Shown: positions 37,430 to 46,704 of the stretch, piece after piece
Layout: each line of letters opens with the position of its first letter
How positions within the stretch are numbered: the first letter of the stretch is position 1
From: Bombella saccharophila
Lineage (GTDB): Bacteria > Pseudomonadota > Alphaproteobacteria > Acetobacterales > Acetobacteraceae
Assembly (NCBI RefSeq): GCF_026385475.1
Contig: NZ_JANIDW010000001.1
Span: 62,001 to 126,000, forward strand
Reading direction: 5' to 3'
Length of the DNA stretch: 64,000 nucleotides
Notes under the pieces: generated by a model
Databases searched by the model: none
What the model saw: only the letters and a program-made list of their open reading frames with translations
What the model was told of the DNA's origin: nothing
Position numbers and translations under genes: made by a program

Positions 37430-39327
37430 AATCCCCCCACAATTTGGAAGTCGCAGAACGTCCCACGGCGATTTGCGAGCTCTGTTGTATGGATGCGGCG
37501 CAGGCGTATCCCGGCATCGACTGTAAGGTTGATGTGCCTATTGAGGCTACCGGTGAGGTCTGCGCCAATGCTGGCGAGGCTAGCTGCGCGTGGCCCTGTG
37601 CCGACATGGCGGACTTGGCGGTTATCTGCCCAATCCCAAAAGATACCCAGCTTATTGCTATCTGGCTGTCCTGCTGTGGGGATATGGGCGAGTTTGAGGA
37701 GAGAGAGGGCGGGGGTGAATATCTCCTCGCTTACAGCATTGCCGTTACTGCCGAAGGATGTATTGGCAAAATAACCGCGTGCATTGCCCATTCCCCCAAT
37801 CATGAGCTGCTCACTATAGAGTAGATTTTTGCTCGCACGTTGGAAGGTTACCTTCGTGGTGGAGGAAAACCCGTAAGGAAGATTTTGTGTGCGGGTGAGC
37901 ATGAGGCGGTCATAAACATAATTCGGGCTGGATTTCGGGAAGATGCCCTCATAAGCGCGGCGTGTATCATTGGGGAGTAGGCCGCCGGGACCGTAAAAGA
38001 ATTGGTTATTAATTTGCGTCTGCCCCCATGCGTCTTGGAGGGAGCCTGTATAGCCTACCACAAATTGCGCTGTATCGGCCTCGGAGAGGGTGATGGTCCG
38101 TGCATGGTAGAATTGGTCGGAATGGGTATTCTTCCAATCAAACCCAACTTGAATCATGCCATCAAGGCCAGCATTACGGCCTAGGGCGATATGGTCGAAC
38201 ATATGGAGCCAGCGTAGGGAGACTTGCCCGCTCTGACCACGGTTGATGAGGTCGCGCGTGTTGCTGGTGGGGTGAGAGAGGGCGTAATTGCCAAAGATTT
38301 GGAGCGCATTATGCCCAAAAAGAGGGATGGTCCAACTGCCTGTATGGTTGTCAAAGCGATTCATAAAAGTGCGGTTGAATTGATAGGTCAGGATGTGCCC
38401 CAGCCCAAAAGCGTTTCCCCATGAGGCTCCCGTGTACCAGTTAAACCGCCCTAAGGAGCGGTCGGCCTGATTATTCATGGCGGCATAAGCATAAACGGGG
38501 AAGCGGTCTGTGATATTAATATCCACATCCGTACTGCCGGGGTGCGTACCGGGGCGGTAGATGAGGTCTGCCGTGTGAAAAGGATTAAGGTTAAGCCAGT
38601 CTAGCTCCGTCTGAAGGGAGGTGAGGGCCATGGTTTGGTTGGGGCTGAGTGTGCTGGTCTGCCGGATTTGCCAAGCAGGCGTCCAGCGGTTGCCATGCAC
38701 CGTGATGCGCTCCAAATGGTATTCGGAAATATCAATATGCAGCACACCATTATGCACGCGCTGCGGCGGAACCGTTACGCTGATAAAGGGGCGGTCATGT
38801 TGGCGATAAAAGACGGCAATCGCCCCTGTAAGTTCGTGCATTTTCTGGAAGGTAAGGGGTTTGCCTATATAAGGCAGGATGATTTTATAAAGCCCCGGTG
38901 CGTGGCTAAGCCTTAGCCCGGCTGAGGAAATGGGCTGTTGGTCCAGTTGGCTGCCAGTTTGACCTGCAGGTTGGAGGACCACAGCTTGGAGATGCGGTAA
39001 CGCTACATCATTAGCCATATGGGGGGCTGGGTTTGGTCCGGCAGGGCCTTGGGGAATGGGCTCTGTTACAGGCGGGGATGTGTTGGGGGTGTTATCGCCT
39101 GATGCTGTACCTTGGACATTAGCAGAGGGCCCGCCGATTGTATGGCGATTAAAAAGGCCAAATGGTTCTGGCAAAGCGGTGATGGGCACACCGGCTTGTG
39201 TGGTGGCAGGGGGAACACCTTGGGCAAGGGCTTGTGCAGGAATGAGGAGCAAGCCCAATAAAGCAGACCATGACCATATGCGCCACTCTTTCAAGGCCCG
39301 TTGTGATGTGGAAGGAGCGGGCATCAC
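37426..39327 (-). CDS. ShlB/FhaC-type two-partner secretion transporter (TpsB, Omp85 superfamily)
   Basis: 633-residue outer-membrane protein. A signal peptide ends at about ALAQG, followed by a Pro-rich linker, a POTRA region (about residues 165-300, including [17 protein letters not shown]) and a 16-strand-type barrel ending in Phe. [13 protein letters not shown] is the conserved L6-loop motif, with Ala-Arg-Gly-Tyr in place of the usual VRGY, and FWDWADNR matches another barrel motif. By family it secretes a large TpsA exoprotein, but none is visible next to it. It overlaps the upstream gene by four bases (ATGA), so the two are translationally coupled. Confidence 0.9.
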   Translation of the reverse strand: MMPAPSTSQRALKEWRIWSWSALLGLLLIPAQALAQGVPPATTQAGVPITALPEPFGLFNRHTIGGPSANVQGTASGDNTPNTSPPVTEPIPQGPAGPNPAPHMANDVALPHLQAVVLQPAGQTGSQLDQQPISSAGLRLSHAPGLYKIILPYIGKPLTFQKMHELTGAIAVFYRQHDRPFISVTVPPQRVHNGVLHIDISEYHLERITVHGNRWTPAWQIRQTSTLSPNQTMALTSLQTELDWLNLNPFHTADLIYRPGTHPGSTDVDINITDRFPVYAYAAMNNQADRSLGRFNWYTGASWGNAFGLGHILTYQFNRTFMNRFDNHTGSWTIPLFGHNALQIFGNYALSHPTSNTRDLINRGQSGQVSLRWLHMFDHIALGRNAGLDGMIQVGFDWKNTHSDQFYHARTITLSEADTAQFVVGYTGSLQDAWGQTQINNQFFYGPGGLLPNDTRRAYEGIFPKSSPNYVYDRLMLTRTQNLPYGFSSTTKVTFQRASKNLLYSEQLMIGGMGNARGYFANTSFGSNGNAVSEEIFTPALSLLKLAHIPTAGQPDSNKLGIFWDWADNRQVRHVGTGPRAASLASIGADLTGSLNRHINLTVDAGIRLRRIHTTELANRRGTFCDFQIVGGF

Positions 39328-40025
39328 GGAGAGGCGGGGCCAGCGAGTGCGTTATTGCTTAAGTCAATATCCCCATCAGGTAAGCGTTGTGCTGTATTGA
39401 CGGGGACCTCATGAGAGCGATTACCCGCTAGAGTAAAGGCGTTGCCATCGGCACTGGCAAGGCTGGTGGCGGCATCTAATGTTAAGGCGCGGTCGCTTGG
39501 ATGGGAGCGCGTGCATGGCTCTGGCAGAATATAAATGCCGGTAGGACCAAAAGAGGCATTGAGTGTTGCCCGACGTGTTGTGGGGGGATGGGGGCTGGAT
39601 GTTGCGAGGATAGGTTGTTCACTCACCCCAATGGTTACGGTCTCAAACCCTTTTCCACGCCGACCGGTGCCAAATTGATAATGGGAATGTGGGGCATTAG
39701 CCGCTTGGCTGGTAGGGAGGCGGGCCGTACCGGGGGTTTGGCAACCACCGGGAGGGACAATTAACCCATTGGGCGCAGTAACAGTGCCATCGGCAGCGAT
39801 ATGGTAGAGGTCGCCTGTAATGCTGGTTTGTTTTTTAAGCGGTGAGTGAGCATTGCCGACAACGCTATCAAGCATTGTATTGGCTGTTGTGGCACTACGC
39901 GCGCCGGGGGAGTAGCCTGCAACAGGTGTAGCCTGCCCCCATGCGTGATGAGGGGAGAGAAGGCCACAAACAAGGACTATCGCTTGAACGCAGCGTACCG
40001 GGAGGGTTGTGGATGATACATCCAT
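39324..40025 (-). CDS. Small secreted protein coupled to tpsB, unknown function
   Basis: 233 residues from the ATG at 40025 (GGGG upstream). The longer frame, open to 40283, would place 86 residues before a normal signal peptide (CVQAIVLVCGLLSPHHAWG) and is rejected. The mature protein is Pro/Thr/Ser-rich with no recognised domain; it has GDLYHIAADGTVTAPNGLI, FGPTGIYILPEPC and a polar C-terminus. It lacks the N-terminal TPS domain expected of a TpsA partner and is far too short for a beta-helix. Its stop overlaps the tpsB start, so a role as accessory factor or minimal cargo is possible but unproven. Confidence 0.7.
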   Translation of the reverse strand: MDVSSTTLPVRCVQAIVLVCGLLSPHHAWGQATPVAGYSPGARSATTANTMLDSVVGNAHSPLKKQTSITGDLYHIAADGTVTAPNGLIVPPGGCQTPGTARLPTSQAANAPHSHYQFGTGRRGKGFETVTIGVSEQPILATSSPHPPTTRRATLNASFGPTGIYILPEPCTRSHPSDRALTLDAATSLASADGNAFTLAGNRSHEVPVNTAQRLPDGDIDLSNNALAGPASP

Positions 40026-40230
40026 AAAAACCGGACCCCATATGGTAAAAGACGATGCCAGTCGCTCACGCAGGGGAGATATAAAAGATTTTAGAGTGAG
40101 AGAAAAGGCCTTTGGCAGGTTTTGGCGGCGTTTGACCTTTCTTAAGCTATAATCGGGTAGAGTAGGGGCGTATTGAGATAAAATGATGCTTGAGGAAGGG
40201 ATATAACATTCTTGTGTGCTTTCTTTCCTT

Positions 40231-40258
40231 TTGCAGGACGCTATAAGCCCGTTATAAT
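40231..40258 (+). promoter_or_regulatory. Promoter overlapping a palindrome, probably giving a near-leaderless mRNA
   Basis: TTGCAG and a perfect TATAAT are spaced by 16 bases, with only nine bases between the -10 box and the ATG at 40268. Transcription should start within about three bases of the start codon. A palindrome, TATAA-N5-TTATA (40242-40256), overlaps the -10 box and could be an operator. Confidence 0.5.
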
Positions 40259-40267
40259 GGCCTTGAG

Positions 40268-40576
40268 ATGAAAAAACCCACAAAACATAACGCTGCTAAG
40301 GAACGCGCAGAACTTAAGGCTGGGCAGGAGTGTAAAGCCTTTGCTGAGCAGGCAACTGACTGCTTGCTGGATTACCTTTATGGGGACCCGGAAGCATTGG
40401 TTGATGATAGCGCGCTCTTCCTCCAAGAGATACAAAAAATATGGCATCAGCATGGCATAAGCGAGGTTGCTATATGGCAGGAGCTAACAGAGCGGCTCGA
40501 CCTCTCGGCAGATTTACTTAAGCGTGGCATAAGGGCTCGTAAGGGAGGGCGATATCGCTCTACTAAACTGCCTTGA
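40268..40576 (+). CDS. Small acidic/basic helical protein, unknown function
   Basis: 102 residues, not recognised. It is rich in charged residues, with likely helices in ERAELKAGQECKAFAEQATD and EVAIWQELTERLDL and a basic C-terminal tail (GIRARKGGRYRSTK). There is no signal peptide or membrane segment. Codon choice resembles neighbouring genes, so it is probably real, although it lacks a clear ribosome binding site (see promoter entry). It precedes cvpA by 37 bases on the same strand. Confidence 0.6.
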   Translation: MKKPTKHNAAKERAELKAGQECKAFAEQATDCLLDYLYGDPEALVDDSALFLQEIQKIWHQHGISEVAIWQELTERLDLSADLLKRGIRARKGGRYRSTKLP

Positions 40577-40613
40577 TGTTTTTAAGTAGTTTGAGCGGGG
40601 GCTAAGGGGTTAT

Positions 40614-41168
40614 ATGACAGGCCTGCATGGGACGTTTTTGGAGCATTTAGGCCCGATGGATTGGGGGATTCTCAGTCTTATCGGGCTTTCGACTGTGTGG
40701 GGGCTGATACGCGGCGTCTCTCGTGAGAGTGGGGCCTTGCTTGTTTGGGTTGGGAGTGTGTGGGTTGTTAGCCGGGTAGGTGGAGCTGTACTGGCAAAGC
40801 TTGGCCCGTTGATCGTACCCTCCCTCCAAGGGACGCCATTGCTTTACTGGGGGGGGCGGTTGGTCCTCTTTGTACTGGTGTTGATTGTGCTTAACCTTAT
40901 AACAGGACAGTTAGCGCGCGCGCTTCGGGTTGTTCTCTCTGGCTCGTTGGATGCTCTTTTGGGGGCGGGCTTTGGTGTGGTGCGTGGTTATGTGGTTTTA
41001 GTGTTGCTTTTTTGCGCAGGGGGCTATCTTGCTCAAGATTGGCTGGAAACTGCGATGAAAGGGAGCATTTTCTCCCCTTATATCGTGCGAGGCGTTGCTT
41101 TTTTGCAGGGGTATGTGCCTCTTTCCTGGTCGGAACATCTTGCCTTTATGGCTCCGAATAGCCATTGA
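40614..41168 (+). CDS. cvpA: CvpA family membrane protein
   Basis: 184-residue inner-membrane protein with four or so hydrophobic segments. MDWGILSLIGLSTVWGLIRG and the DALLGAGFGVVRGYVVLVL segment match the CvpA/colicin V production family. It lies 71 bases upstream of purF as in many bacteria, and is probably in one transcription unit. AAGGGG precedes the ATG. Its biochemical role is unclear; links to envelope stress and purine-gene context are known for the family. Confidence 0.9.
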   Translation: MTGLHGTFLEHLGPMDWGILSLIGLSTVWGLIRGVSRESGALLVWVGSVWVVSRVGGAVLAKLGPLIVPSLQGTPLLYWGGRLVLFVLVLIVLNLITGQLARALRVVLSGSLDALLGAGFGVVRGYVVLVLLFCAGGYLAQDWLETAMKGSIFSPYIVRGVAFLQGYVPLSWSEHLAFMAPNSH

Positions 41169-41172
41169 AGGG

Positions 41173-41221
41173 GCAGCGTTTCATGCGCTGCTGTGCCACT
41201 CGATAAGAGCGAGAGTCGCTC
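41173..41221 (+). promoter_or_regulatory. Two hairpins in the cvpA-purF spacer
   Basis: GCAGCG-N7-CGCTGC (41173-41191) and GAGCGA-N3-TCGCTC (41207-41221) stand side by side in the 71-base gap. Neither is followed by a T run, so they are unlikely to be ordinary terminators. They may affect mRNA stability or purF translation. Confidence 0.5.
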
Positions 41222-41239
41222 GTCAGGTTTGCTCTGTCT

Positions 41240-42682
41240 ATGTCTTTTCCTGAATCGTCCAGTCGTCCCTATGAGGAATGTGGTGTTTTTGGTGTGTGGG
41301 GGGTGCCAAATGCGGCCGCTCTGACAGCCCTAGGCCTGCATGCTTTGCAGCATCGTGGTCAGGAGGCGGCGGGGATTGTCAGTTTTGATGGCGAGGCTTT
41401 CCACCAGCATAAGGCTCTTGGGTTGGTGGGGGATGTGTTTGGTAATCAAGCCGTTATAGAAGGTTTACCCGGCGAGGCAGCGATTGGCCATAACCGCTAC
41501 GGCACAACGGGCGGGACGCATGTACGCAATGTTCAGCCTATTTATGCCGATTACGCCTTTGGGGGGTTGGCTGTTGCTCATAATGGCAATTTGACCAACG
41601 CTGCGACCTTGCGCCAAGCTTTGGTAAAGCGTGGCTGTATCTTCCATTCTACGATGGATACAGAGGTCATTGTTCATCTCATTGCGATTTCTCTCTATGA
41701 TACGGTTATTGACCGTCTGATGGATGCTGCGAAGCAGATTAAAGGGGCCTATTCTCTCATTACCTTAACGCCTGATAACGGCATGATGGGGATGCGCGAC
41801 CCGCTTGGCGTGCGGCCGTTAGTGTTAGGGCGGATGCCTGGTTATGAGAAGAAAGCGGGCGGTTGGATATTAGCCAGCGAGACATGTGCGCTGGATATCA
41901 TCGGTGCGGATTATGTCCGCGATATTGAGCCGGGTGAGATTGTTGTCATCAATGCTGAAGGGGTAAAGTCGCTTTGGCCCTTTGGGGATGTCGGGCGGCG
42001 TTTTTGCATCTTTGAGTATATTTATTTTGCCCGGCCTGATTCTGTGCTGGAGGGTCAGTCCGTCTATGAAGTGCGGACGCGCATTGGGGGAGAATTAGCG
42101 CGGGAGAGCGGGGTGGAGGCGGATGTCGTCGTGCCTGTGCCGGATTCCGGTGTGCCATCGGCCATTGGTTATGCGCATGAAAGTGGCCTACCTTACGAGA
42201 TGGGCATTGTGCGGAACCATTATGTAGGGCGCACCTTTATTCAGCCGACAGACCAAGTGCGTAATCTCGGTGTGAAGATGAAACATTCCGCCAATAAAGC
42301 GGTGCTGGAAGGACGGCGCGTTATTTTGGTGGATGATTCGATCGTACGGGGAACGACCTCGCGTAAGATTGTCGATATGGTGCGCGCTGCTGGGGCGAAG
42401 GAGGTGCATATGCGCATCACCTCCCCCCCGACAAAGCATCCGTGTTTTTATGGGATTGATACTCCCTCGGAGAAGCATTTGTTAGCAGCGCGGCATTCGT
42501 TAGAAGAAATGTGTAAGGCCATCAATGCTGACAGCCTTGCTTTTATTAGTTTTGATGGTTTGTACCGTGCTCTTGGTCACCAAGGCCGCCCTGTGGCTAA
42601 CCATACGAATTGCGATGCGTGTTTCTCTGGTGATTATCCTATTAGCTTGGTGGATAAAGAGGGCAAACTCATCCAGCAATGA
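41240..42682 (+). CDS. purF: Amidophosphoribosyltransferase (purine synthesis, step 1)
   Basis: 480-residue enzyme converting PRPP and glutamine to 5-phosphoribosylamine. Cys14 in EECGVFGVWG is the N-terminal nucleophile of the Ntn glutaminase domain after removal of a short propeptide. GLHALQHRGQEAAGI and GHNRYGTTGG belong to that domain. The PRT domain has VPVPDSGVPSAIGYA, RNHYVGRTFIQPTD and the PRPP loop VILVDDSIVRGTTSRKIV. It is in a cvpA-purF pair. The convergent fumC ends only four bases away. Confidence 0.97.
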   Translation: MSFPESSSRPYEECGVFGVWGVPNAAALTALGLHALQHRGQEAAGIVSFDGEAFHQHKALGLVGDVFGNQAVIEGLPGEAAIGHNRYGTTGGTHVRNVQPIYADYAFGGLAVAHNGNLTNAATLRQALVKRGCIFHSTMDTEVIVHLIAISLYDTVIDRLMDAAKQIKGAYSLITLTPDNGMMGMRDPLGVRPLVLGRMPGYEKKAGGWILASETCALDIIGADYVRDIEPGEIVVINAEGVKSLWPFGDVGRRFCIFEYIYFARPDSVLEGQSVYEVRTRIGGELARESGVEADVVVPVPDSGVPSAIGYAHESGLPYEMGIVRNHYVGRTFIQPTDQVRNLGVKMKHSANKAVLEGRRVILVDDSIVRGTTSRKIVDMVRAAGAKEVHMRITSPPTKHPCFYGIDTPSEKHLLAARHSLEEMCKAINADSLAFISFDGLYRALGHQGRPVANHTNCDACFSGDYPISLVDKEGKLIQQ

Positions 42683-42686
42683 GCTC

Positions 42687-44096
42687 TTACGACCCCTTAG
42701 GGGGCGTAATATTCGGCTTAAGCATGAGGGCAGGGTCCGCCACGCGGTCATAGTCCTCTCCGCTCATAAAACCGAGATCTAGCGCGCTTTGGCGGGGGCT
42801 GAGTCCATGCTTCATGGCGTGATGCGCTACCTGAGAGGCTTTGTCATACCCAATGCTGGGGGAGAGGGCTGTGACCAAGACTAAGGAATGGTCTAATTGT
42901 TGGCGGATATGTTCCTCATTGGCGGTTGTGCCCTCAATGAGGAAGCGGCGAAAGTTTTCCATACCATCATGGAGCAAGGTAAGGCTTTGCATGATGTTAT
43001 GAATCATCACCGGTTTATAGACGTTCATATCCAGCATACCACTGGCCCCGCCCATCCCGACAACTGTATCATTACCCATCACTTGGAGGCAGAGCATAGT
43101 GAGGGCCTCGGCTTGAGTGGGGTTGATTTTACCCGGCATGATGGAGGAGCCGGGCTCATTAATCGGGAGGTTTAGCTCCCCCAATCCGGCGCGAGGGCCG
43201 CAGGCGAGCAGGCGGATGTCATTAGCAATTTTAAAGAGGCTGCCCGCTAAGGTCCGTAAAGTGGAGGAGAGATGTACAAGGGCATCATGCGCGCCTTGGA
43301 GGGCGAATTTATTGCTCCCACTTGTGAAGTCGAGCTGGGTGAGGCGGTTAATCTCTTTACAAGCGCGTGTAGCAAATTGTGGGTCGGTATTTACCCCTGT
43401 GCCAAGGGCTGTCCCGCCTAAGGCGAGTGGGAGAAGGCCATCGCGTGCGGCTTCAATACGTTGGATGTTTTCGGCCAGCATACCTGCATAGCCTTCCCAT
43501 TCCTGCCCTAATGTGATGGGGACAGCATCTTGGAGATGGGTACGGCCGACTTTGACGATATGTTTCCATTGCGCTGCCTTATGAGCAATCGCCCCGTGTA
43601 ATCGCTCCAAAGCGGGGAGGAGGCGGCGATGGGTGGTGAGTGCGCTGGCAATATACATGGCAGCGGGGAAGGTATCGTTTGTCGATTGCGCCATATTGAC
43701 ATGGTCATTAGGGTGCAGCGGTTTTTTGCTCCCTAAAGGTTGCCCTGTCATTTGGCTCGCACGATTGGCGATGACCTCATTAACATTCATGTTGAATTGC
43801 GTGCCAGAGCCTGTCATCCAGACATGTAGCGGGAAGTGACGGTCGTGTATTCCGCTCATAATCTCATCACAAATACGGATGATGAGGTCCGCCTTATCGC
43901 CTGCTAACCGCCCACTCGCCGCATTGGCGATGGCACAAGCGCGCTTGAGGATGGCATAGGCCTCAATCATCTCGCGCGGCATGAGGTCCTTCCCAATGCT
44001 AAAATACCGTAGAGACCGTTGTGTTTGCGCCCCCCATAGGGCTGTTTGGGGGACTTCAATCTGGCCGAGGCCATCGGTTTCTATACGGTGTGCCAT
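42687..44096 (-). CDS. fumC: Class II fumarate hydratase
   Basis: 469-residue TCA-cycle enzyme interconverting fumarate and malate, with no Fe-S cluster. The family signature [16 protein letters not shown], the active-site [19 protein letters not shown] and [18 protein letters not shown] are present, and the length is standard. [20 protein letters not shown] in the C-terminal domain fits FumC rather than aspartase. It follows the malic enzyme gene on the same strand after 39 bases, so the two may be co-transcribed. Confidence 0.96.
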   Translation of the reverse strand: MAHRIETDGLGQIEVPQTALWGAQTQRSLRYFSIGKDLMPREMIEAYAILKRACAIANAASGRLAGDKADLIIRICDEIMSGIHDRHFPLHVWMTGSGTQFNMNVNEVIANRASQMTGQPLGSKKPLHPNDHVNMAQSTNDTFPAAMYIASALTTHRRLLPALERLHGAIAHKAAQWKHIVKVGRTHLQDAVPITLGQEWEGYAGMLAENIQRIEAARDGLLPLALGGTALGTGVNTDPQFATRACKEINRLTQLDFTSGSNKFALQGAHDALVHLSSTLRTLAGSLFKIANDIRLLACGPRAGLGELNLPINEPGSSIMPGKINPTQAEALTMLCLQVMGNDTVVGMGGASGMLDMNVYKPVMIHNIMQSLTLLHDGMENFRRFLIEGTTANEEHIRQQLDHSLVLVTALSPSIGYDKASQVAHHAMKHGLSPRQSALDLGFMSGEDYDRVADPALMLKPNITPPKGS

Positions 44097-44135
44097 GGGA
44101 ACTCTCTAGCAAGGGATGGGAAGGACGGGCCTCGT

Positions 44136-45806
44136 TTATGAGGCCGGACGATAGGGGCGGTAGCGCGGCTGCCAGCTAAGGGCGGCGATGGCCCCTTGCA
44201 GGGCGGTATCATCAAAAGCCGGGCAGAGTTGTTCAGCCTGCGCTTGTTGGGCTACGGCATATGCAACTTTAAGAGCAGTTGTGCGAATGGATTCGAGGGG
44301 TGGAAGGAGATTCGTCCCCCCATTCTTCAATGGGGAGAGGGCGGCAACGGCTTGCGCGGCGGCCATGATCATCCCTTCACTTACCGTTTTGGCTTTGCAG
44401 GCCAAAGCTCCAAGCCCCAAACCGGGGAAGATATACGCATTATTGGTTTGGTCGATCACGACATTCCGGCCATCTAGTTCTACTGGGGCAAAAGGCCCAC
44501 CTGTGCTGACCCACGCTTGCCCTGCCGTCCAGGTGAGGATGTCCTGCGGTGTGGCTTCTACACAGCTTGTCGGGTTGGAGAGGGGGAAGATGAGCGGACG
44601 GGTGCAATGAGTGGCCATCTCGCGAATCATCCCTTCCGTAAAGAGACCGGCTTGGCCAGATACACCAATTAGAATCGTAGGGGCAGATTTGCTGATAACC
44701 TCCCCTAGTGGTCGGCCCTGCCCATTCTGAGCGGTTTCATCCTGACGGGCAAAAAGGGTCTGCCCCTCGCTAAGATTAGCCATATCGTGGGTGAGTAAGC
44801 CGTTACGGTCCACGATATAGAAGCGTTTAAGGGCGTCCTCACGGCTGAGGCCTTCTGCTTCTAGGGCGGTGAGGAGCAGCTCAGCAATGCCAATCCCTGC
44901 CGAGCCACCCCCAGCGATGGCAATGCGTTGTTGGCTTAATTGCTCCCCATTCGCTTGCACACCGCTGAGGATGGCTGCTACGGCAATGGCGGCCGTGCCT
45001 TGAATATCGTCATTAAAGCTAGGTAGGCGGTCCCGATAGCGTTTGAGGAGAGGGGCGGCATTACGCCCTGCAAAATCCTCCCAATGGAGGATGATGCCCG
45101 GCCAGCGTTGCTGTATAGCGGTGACAAACTCCTCCACAAACTCGGCATAATCTTGCCCGCGGAGGCGAGGTGTACGATTGCCGATATAGGCAGGGTCGTT
45201 ACGCAGTGTCATGTTCTCTGTCCCCACATCTAAGGTGACAGGGAGTAGAAGGGCAGGGTTTAAGCCTGCACAGGCTGTATAGAGGGCGAGCTTACCAATG
45301 GGGATGCCCATCCCATTTGCACCGAGGTCACCCAAGCCTAAAATGCGCTCACCGTCGGTTACGATGATGAGGCGAACGTCATTCTGTGGAATAGCCGCGA
45401 GGCGATCAGCGATTTGCCCACGGTCTGCACTGGAGAGGAACAAACCGCGAGGACGCTGCCATATTTTGGAGAATTCCTGACACGCCTCCCCAACGCCGGG
45501 TGTATAGACGATGGGCATAAGCTCGGTGAGATATTTTTGGAGCAAGGCGTGGAAGAGCGTCTCGTTATTATCTTGGATTGTCCGTAAGCGCACATAGCGG
45601 CTTAAGATATCGTTAGTTGCGGTAATGTAGTTATAAGCGCGTTCAATTTGTTCTTCTAACGTATGAATGCCGGGGGGAAGAAGCCCGTGAAGCCCAAAAG
45701 CTGTGCGCTCATCCATGGGGAAGGCTGTGCCTTTATTCAGTAAAGGCGTGTCTAATAAGGCCATCCCGTGTTGGGTGATAGTACGAGGGGAGAGCGGGGC
45801 AGCCAT
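44136..45806 (-). CDS. maeA: NAD-type malic enzyme (SfcA/MaeA-like)
   Basis: 556-residue oxidative decarboxylase of malate to pyruvate and CO2. The N-terminal malic domain includes LMPIVYTPGVGEACQEFS and ERILGLGDLGANGMGIPIGK; EDFAGRNAAPLLKRY and FNDDIQGTAAIAVAAIL carry metal and catalytic residues. The Rossmann motif IAIAGGGSAGIGIAELLL follows at about residue 300. Length and motifs favour the ~560-residue NAD-type class over the shorter-plus-PTA NADP type; cofactor specificity is inferred. GGAGG precedes the ATG. It precedes fumC. Confidence 0.93.
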   Translation of the reverse strand: MAAPLSPRTITQHGMALLDTPLLNKGTAFPMDERTAFGLHGLLPPGIHTLEEQIERAYNYITATNDILSRYVRLRTIQDNNETLFHALLQKYLTELMPIVYTPGVGEACQEFSKIWQRPRGLFLSSADRGQIADRLAAIPQNDVRLIIVTDGERILGLGDLGANGMGIPIGKLALYTACAGLNPALLLPVTLDVGTENMTLRNDPAYIGNRTPRLRGQDYAEFVEEFVTAIQQRWPGIILHWEDFAGRNAAPLLKRYRDRLPSFNDDIQGTAAIAVAAILSGVQANGEQLSQQRIAIAGGGSAGIGIAELLLTALEAEGLSREDALKRFYIVDRNGLLTHDMANLSEGQTLFARQDETAQNGQGRPLGEVISKSAPTILIGVSGQAGLFTEGMIREMATHCTRPLIFPLSNPTSCVEATPQDILTWTAGQAWVSTGGPFAPVELDGRNVVIDQTNNAYIFPGLGLGALACKAKTVSEGMIMAAAQAVAALSPLKNGGTNLLPPLESIRTTALKVAYAVAQQAQAEQLCPAFDDTALQGAIAALSWQPRYRPYRPAS

Positions 45807-45890
45807 GGGCAGGAACCTCCAGAATCGTGGCAGAGCCTTGGATATAACGCCTCAATCATACGGCGAAGTTTAAAGAAAAGGAACCCGTTC

Positions 45891-46247
45891 TTACTTTTTG
45901 CGGTGTTGAATCCATCGCTCCCCGGAGAAGCGGAATTGCGCCAACAGGAACCCTGCTGTTAGCCCAGAGCCCAAAAGGGGGTAGAGCCAGAAGGATGCTG
46001 TGCTGAAGGCATGTGGTGTGAGGATGAAAATGAGGGCTAAGCAGAGGGCAAGGCCGCTAAGTGCATAGAGGAGAAGCTCATGGAGGCGGGGGCCATAATG
46101 TTTCTCTGCCCCACAATGGGCGCAATGGAGGGCCGTATGTTGGAGGGGTTCATGGCAGCAGGGGCATGGGATGAGTTTATGCGGTGGCAGAGGCTGCGTG
46201 CTGTCATGTAATCGGGTGGCGGCTGTGCGGGGTAGGGTGGGCTTCAT
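45891..46247 (-). CDS. Zinc-ribbon membrane protein at the end of the ccm operon
   Basis: 118-residue protein. Two CxxC pairs (CPCC and CAHC, about residues 28-47) form a zinc-ribbon-like knuckle, followed by two hydrophobic helices (ALSGLALCLALIFIL and SFWLYPLLGSGLTAGFLLAQ) and a basic tail. The start overlaps the ccmI stop (ATGA), so it is translated with the cytochrome c maturation genes. I do not know this as a standard Ccm component; a role in maturation is inferred from position only. Confidence 0.75.
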   Translation of the reverse strand: MKPTLPRTAATRLHDSTQPLPPHKLIPCPCCHEPLQHTALHCAHCGAEKHYGPRLHELLLYALSGLALCLALIFILTPHAFSTASFWLYPLLGSGLTAGFLLAQFRFSGERWIQHRKK

Positions 46248-46699
46248 GGTTGTCCTCCAGAGGTGTGGGTGGGGGCCATTGTGCTGGCTGGTGGCGTGAT
46301 AGGCGAGGTATGAAACGCCCCAGCAGGAAGGGCAGCTTCAGGATGCGGGCCGAGGAAGGGTTGACCATGCAGGGCATAGAGCAGCAAGGCCACAAGCGGG
46401 ACTAAGACGAGGGTGGAAATACCAATGATGCGATGCGCATGCCCTGCCCCGCTGAGGCTTGGTGGAGGGGTGGAGATATGGTTGATAATATCGCGCTCTG
46501 TCTCAATACGGGCGGCATCATAATGATGTTGGTCCATCAGCCCGGCTTGTTTATCCCGTGCGAGGGCTTCTAGCCGTTCTTGATGGAGGGTGAGGAAGGG
46601 GTCTTCCGTCTGTTTGCTGAGTGTTCCGCGTATGGCAAGGCTAATTACAATCGGTAAGCCAATAAACAAGCATAGAAAGGCGAGGATCAGAAACGACAT
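46244..46699 (-). CDS. ccmI: Short CcmI-like cytochrome c biogenesis protein
   Basis: 151 residues covering the membrane-anchored N-terminal part of CcmI: a first TM segment (FLILAFLCLFIGLPIVISLA), the family signature RLEALARDKQAGLMDQHHYD followed by ARIETERDII, and a second TM segment (IIGISTLVLVPLVALLLYAL). The TPR-rich periplasmic domain that binds apocytochrome in longer CcmI proteins is absent; a short Pro/Thr tail stands in its place. It begins five bases after ccmH. Confidence 0.85.
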   Translation of the reverse strand: MSFLILAFLCLFIGLPIVISLAIRGTLSKQTEDPFLTLHQERLEALARDKQAGLMDQHHYDAARIETERDIINHISTPPPSLSGAGHAHRIIGISTLVLVPLVALLLYALHGQPFLGPHPEAALPAGAFHTSPITPPASTMAPTHTSGGQP

Positions 46700-46704
46700 G
46701 CAGG

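Noticed and set aside
39324-40283. 319-codon version of the secreted protein
   Set aside because: It would put 86 residues in front of a good signal peptide; the start at 40025 is better.
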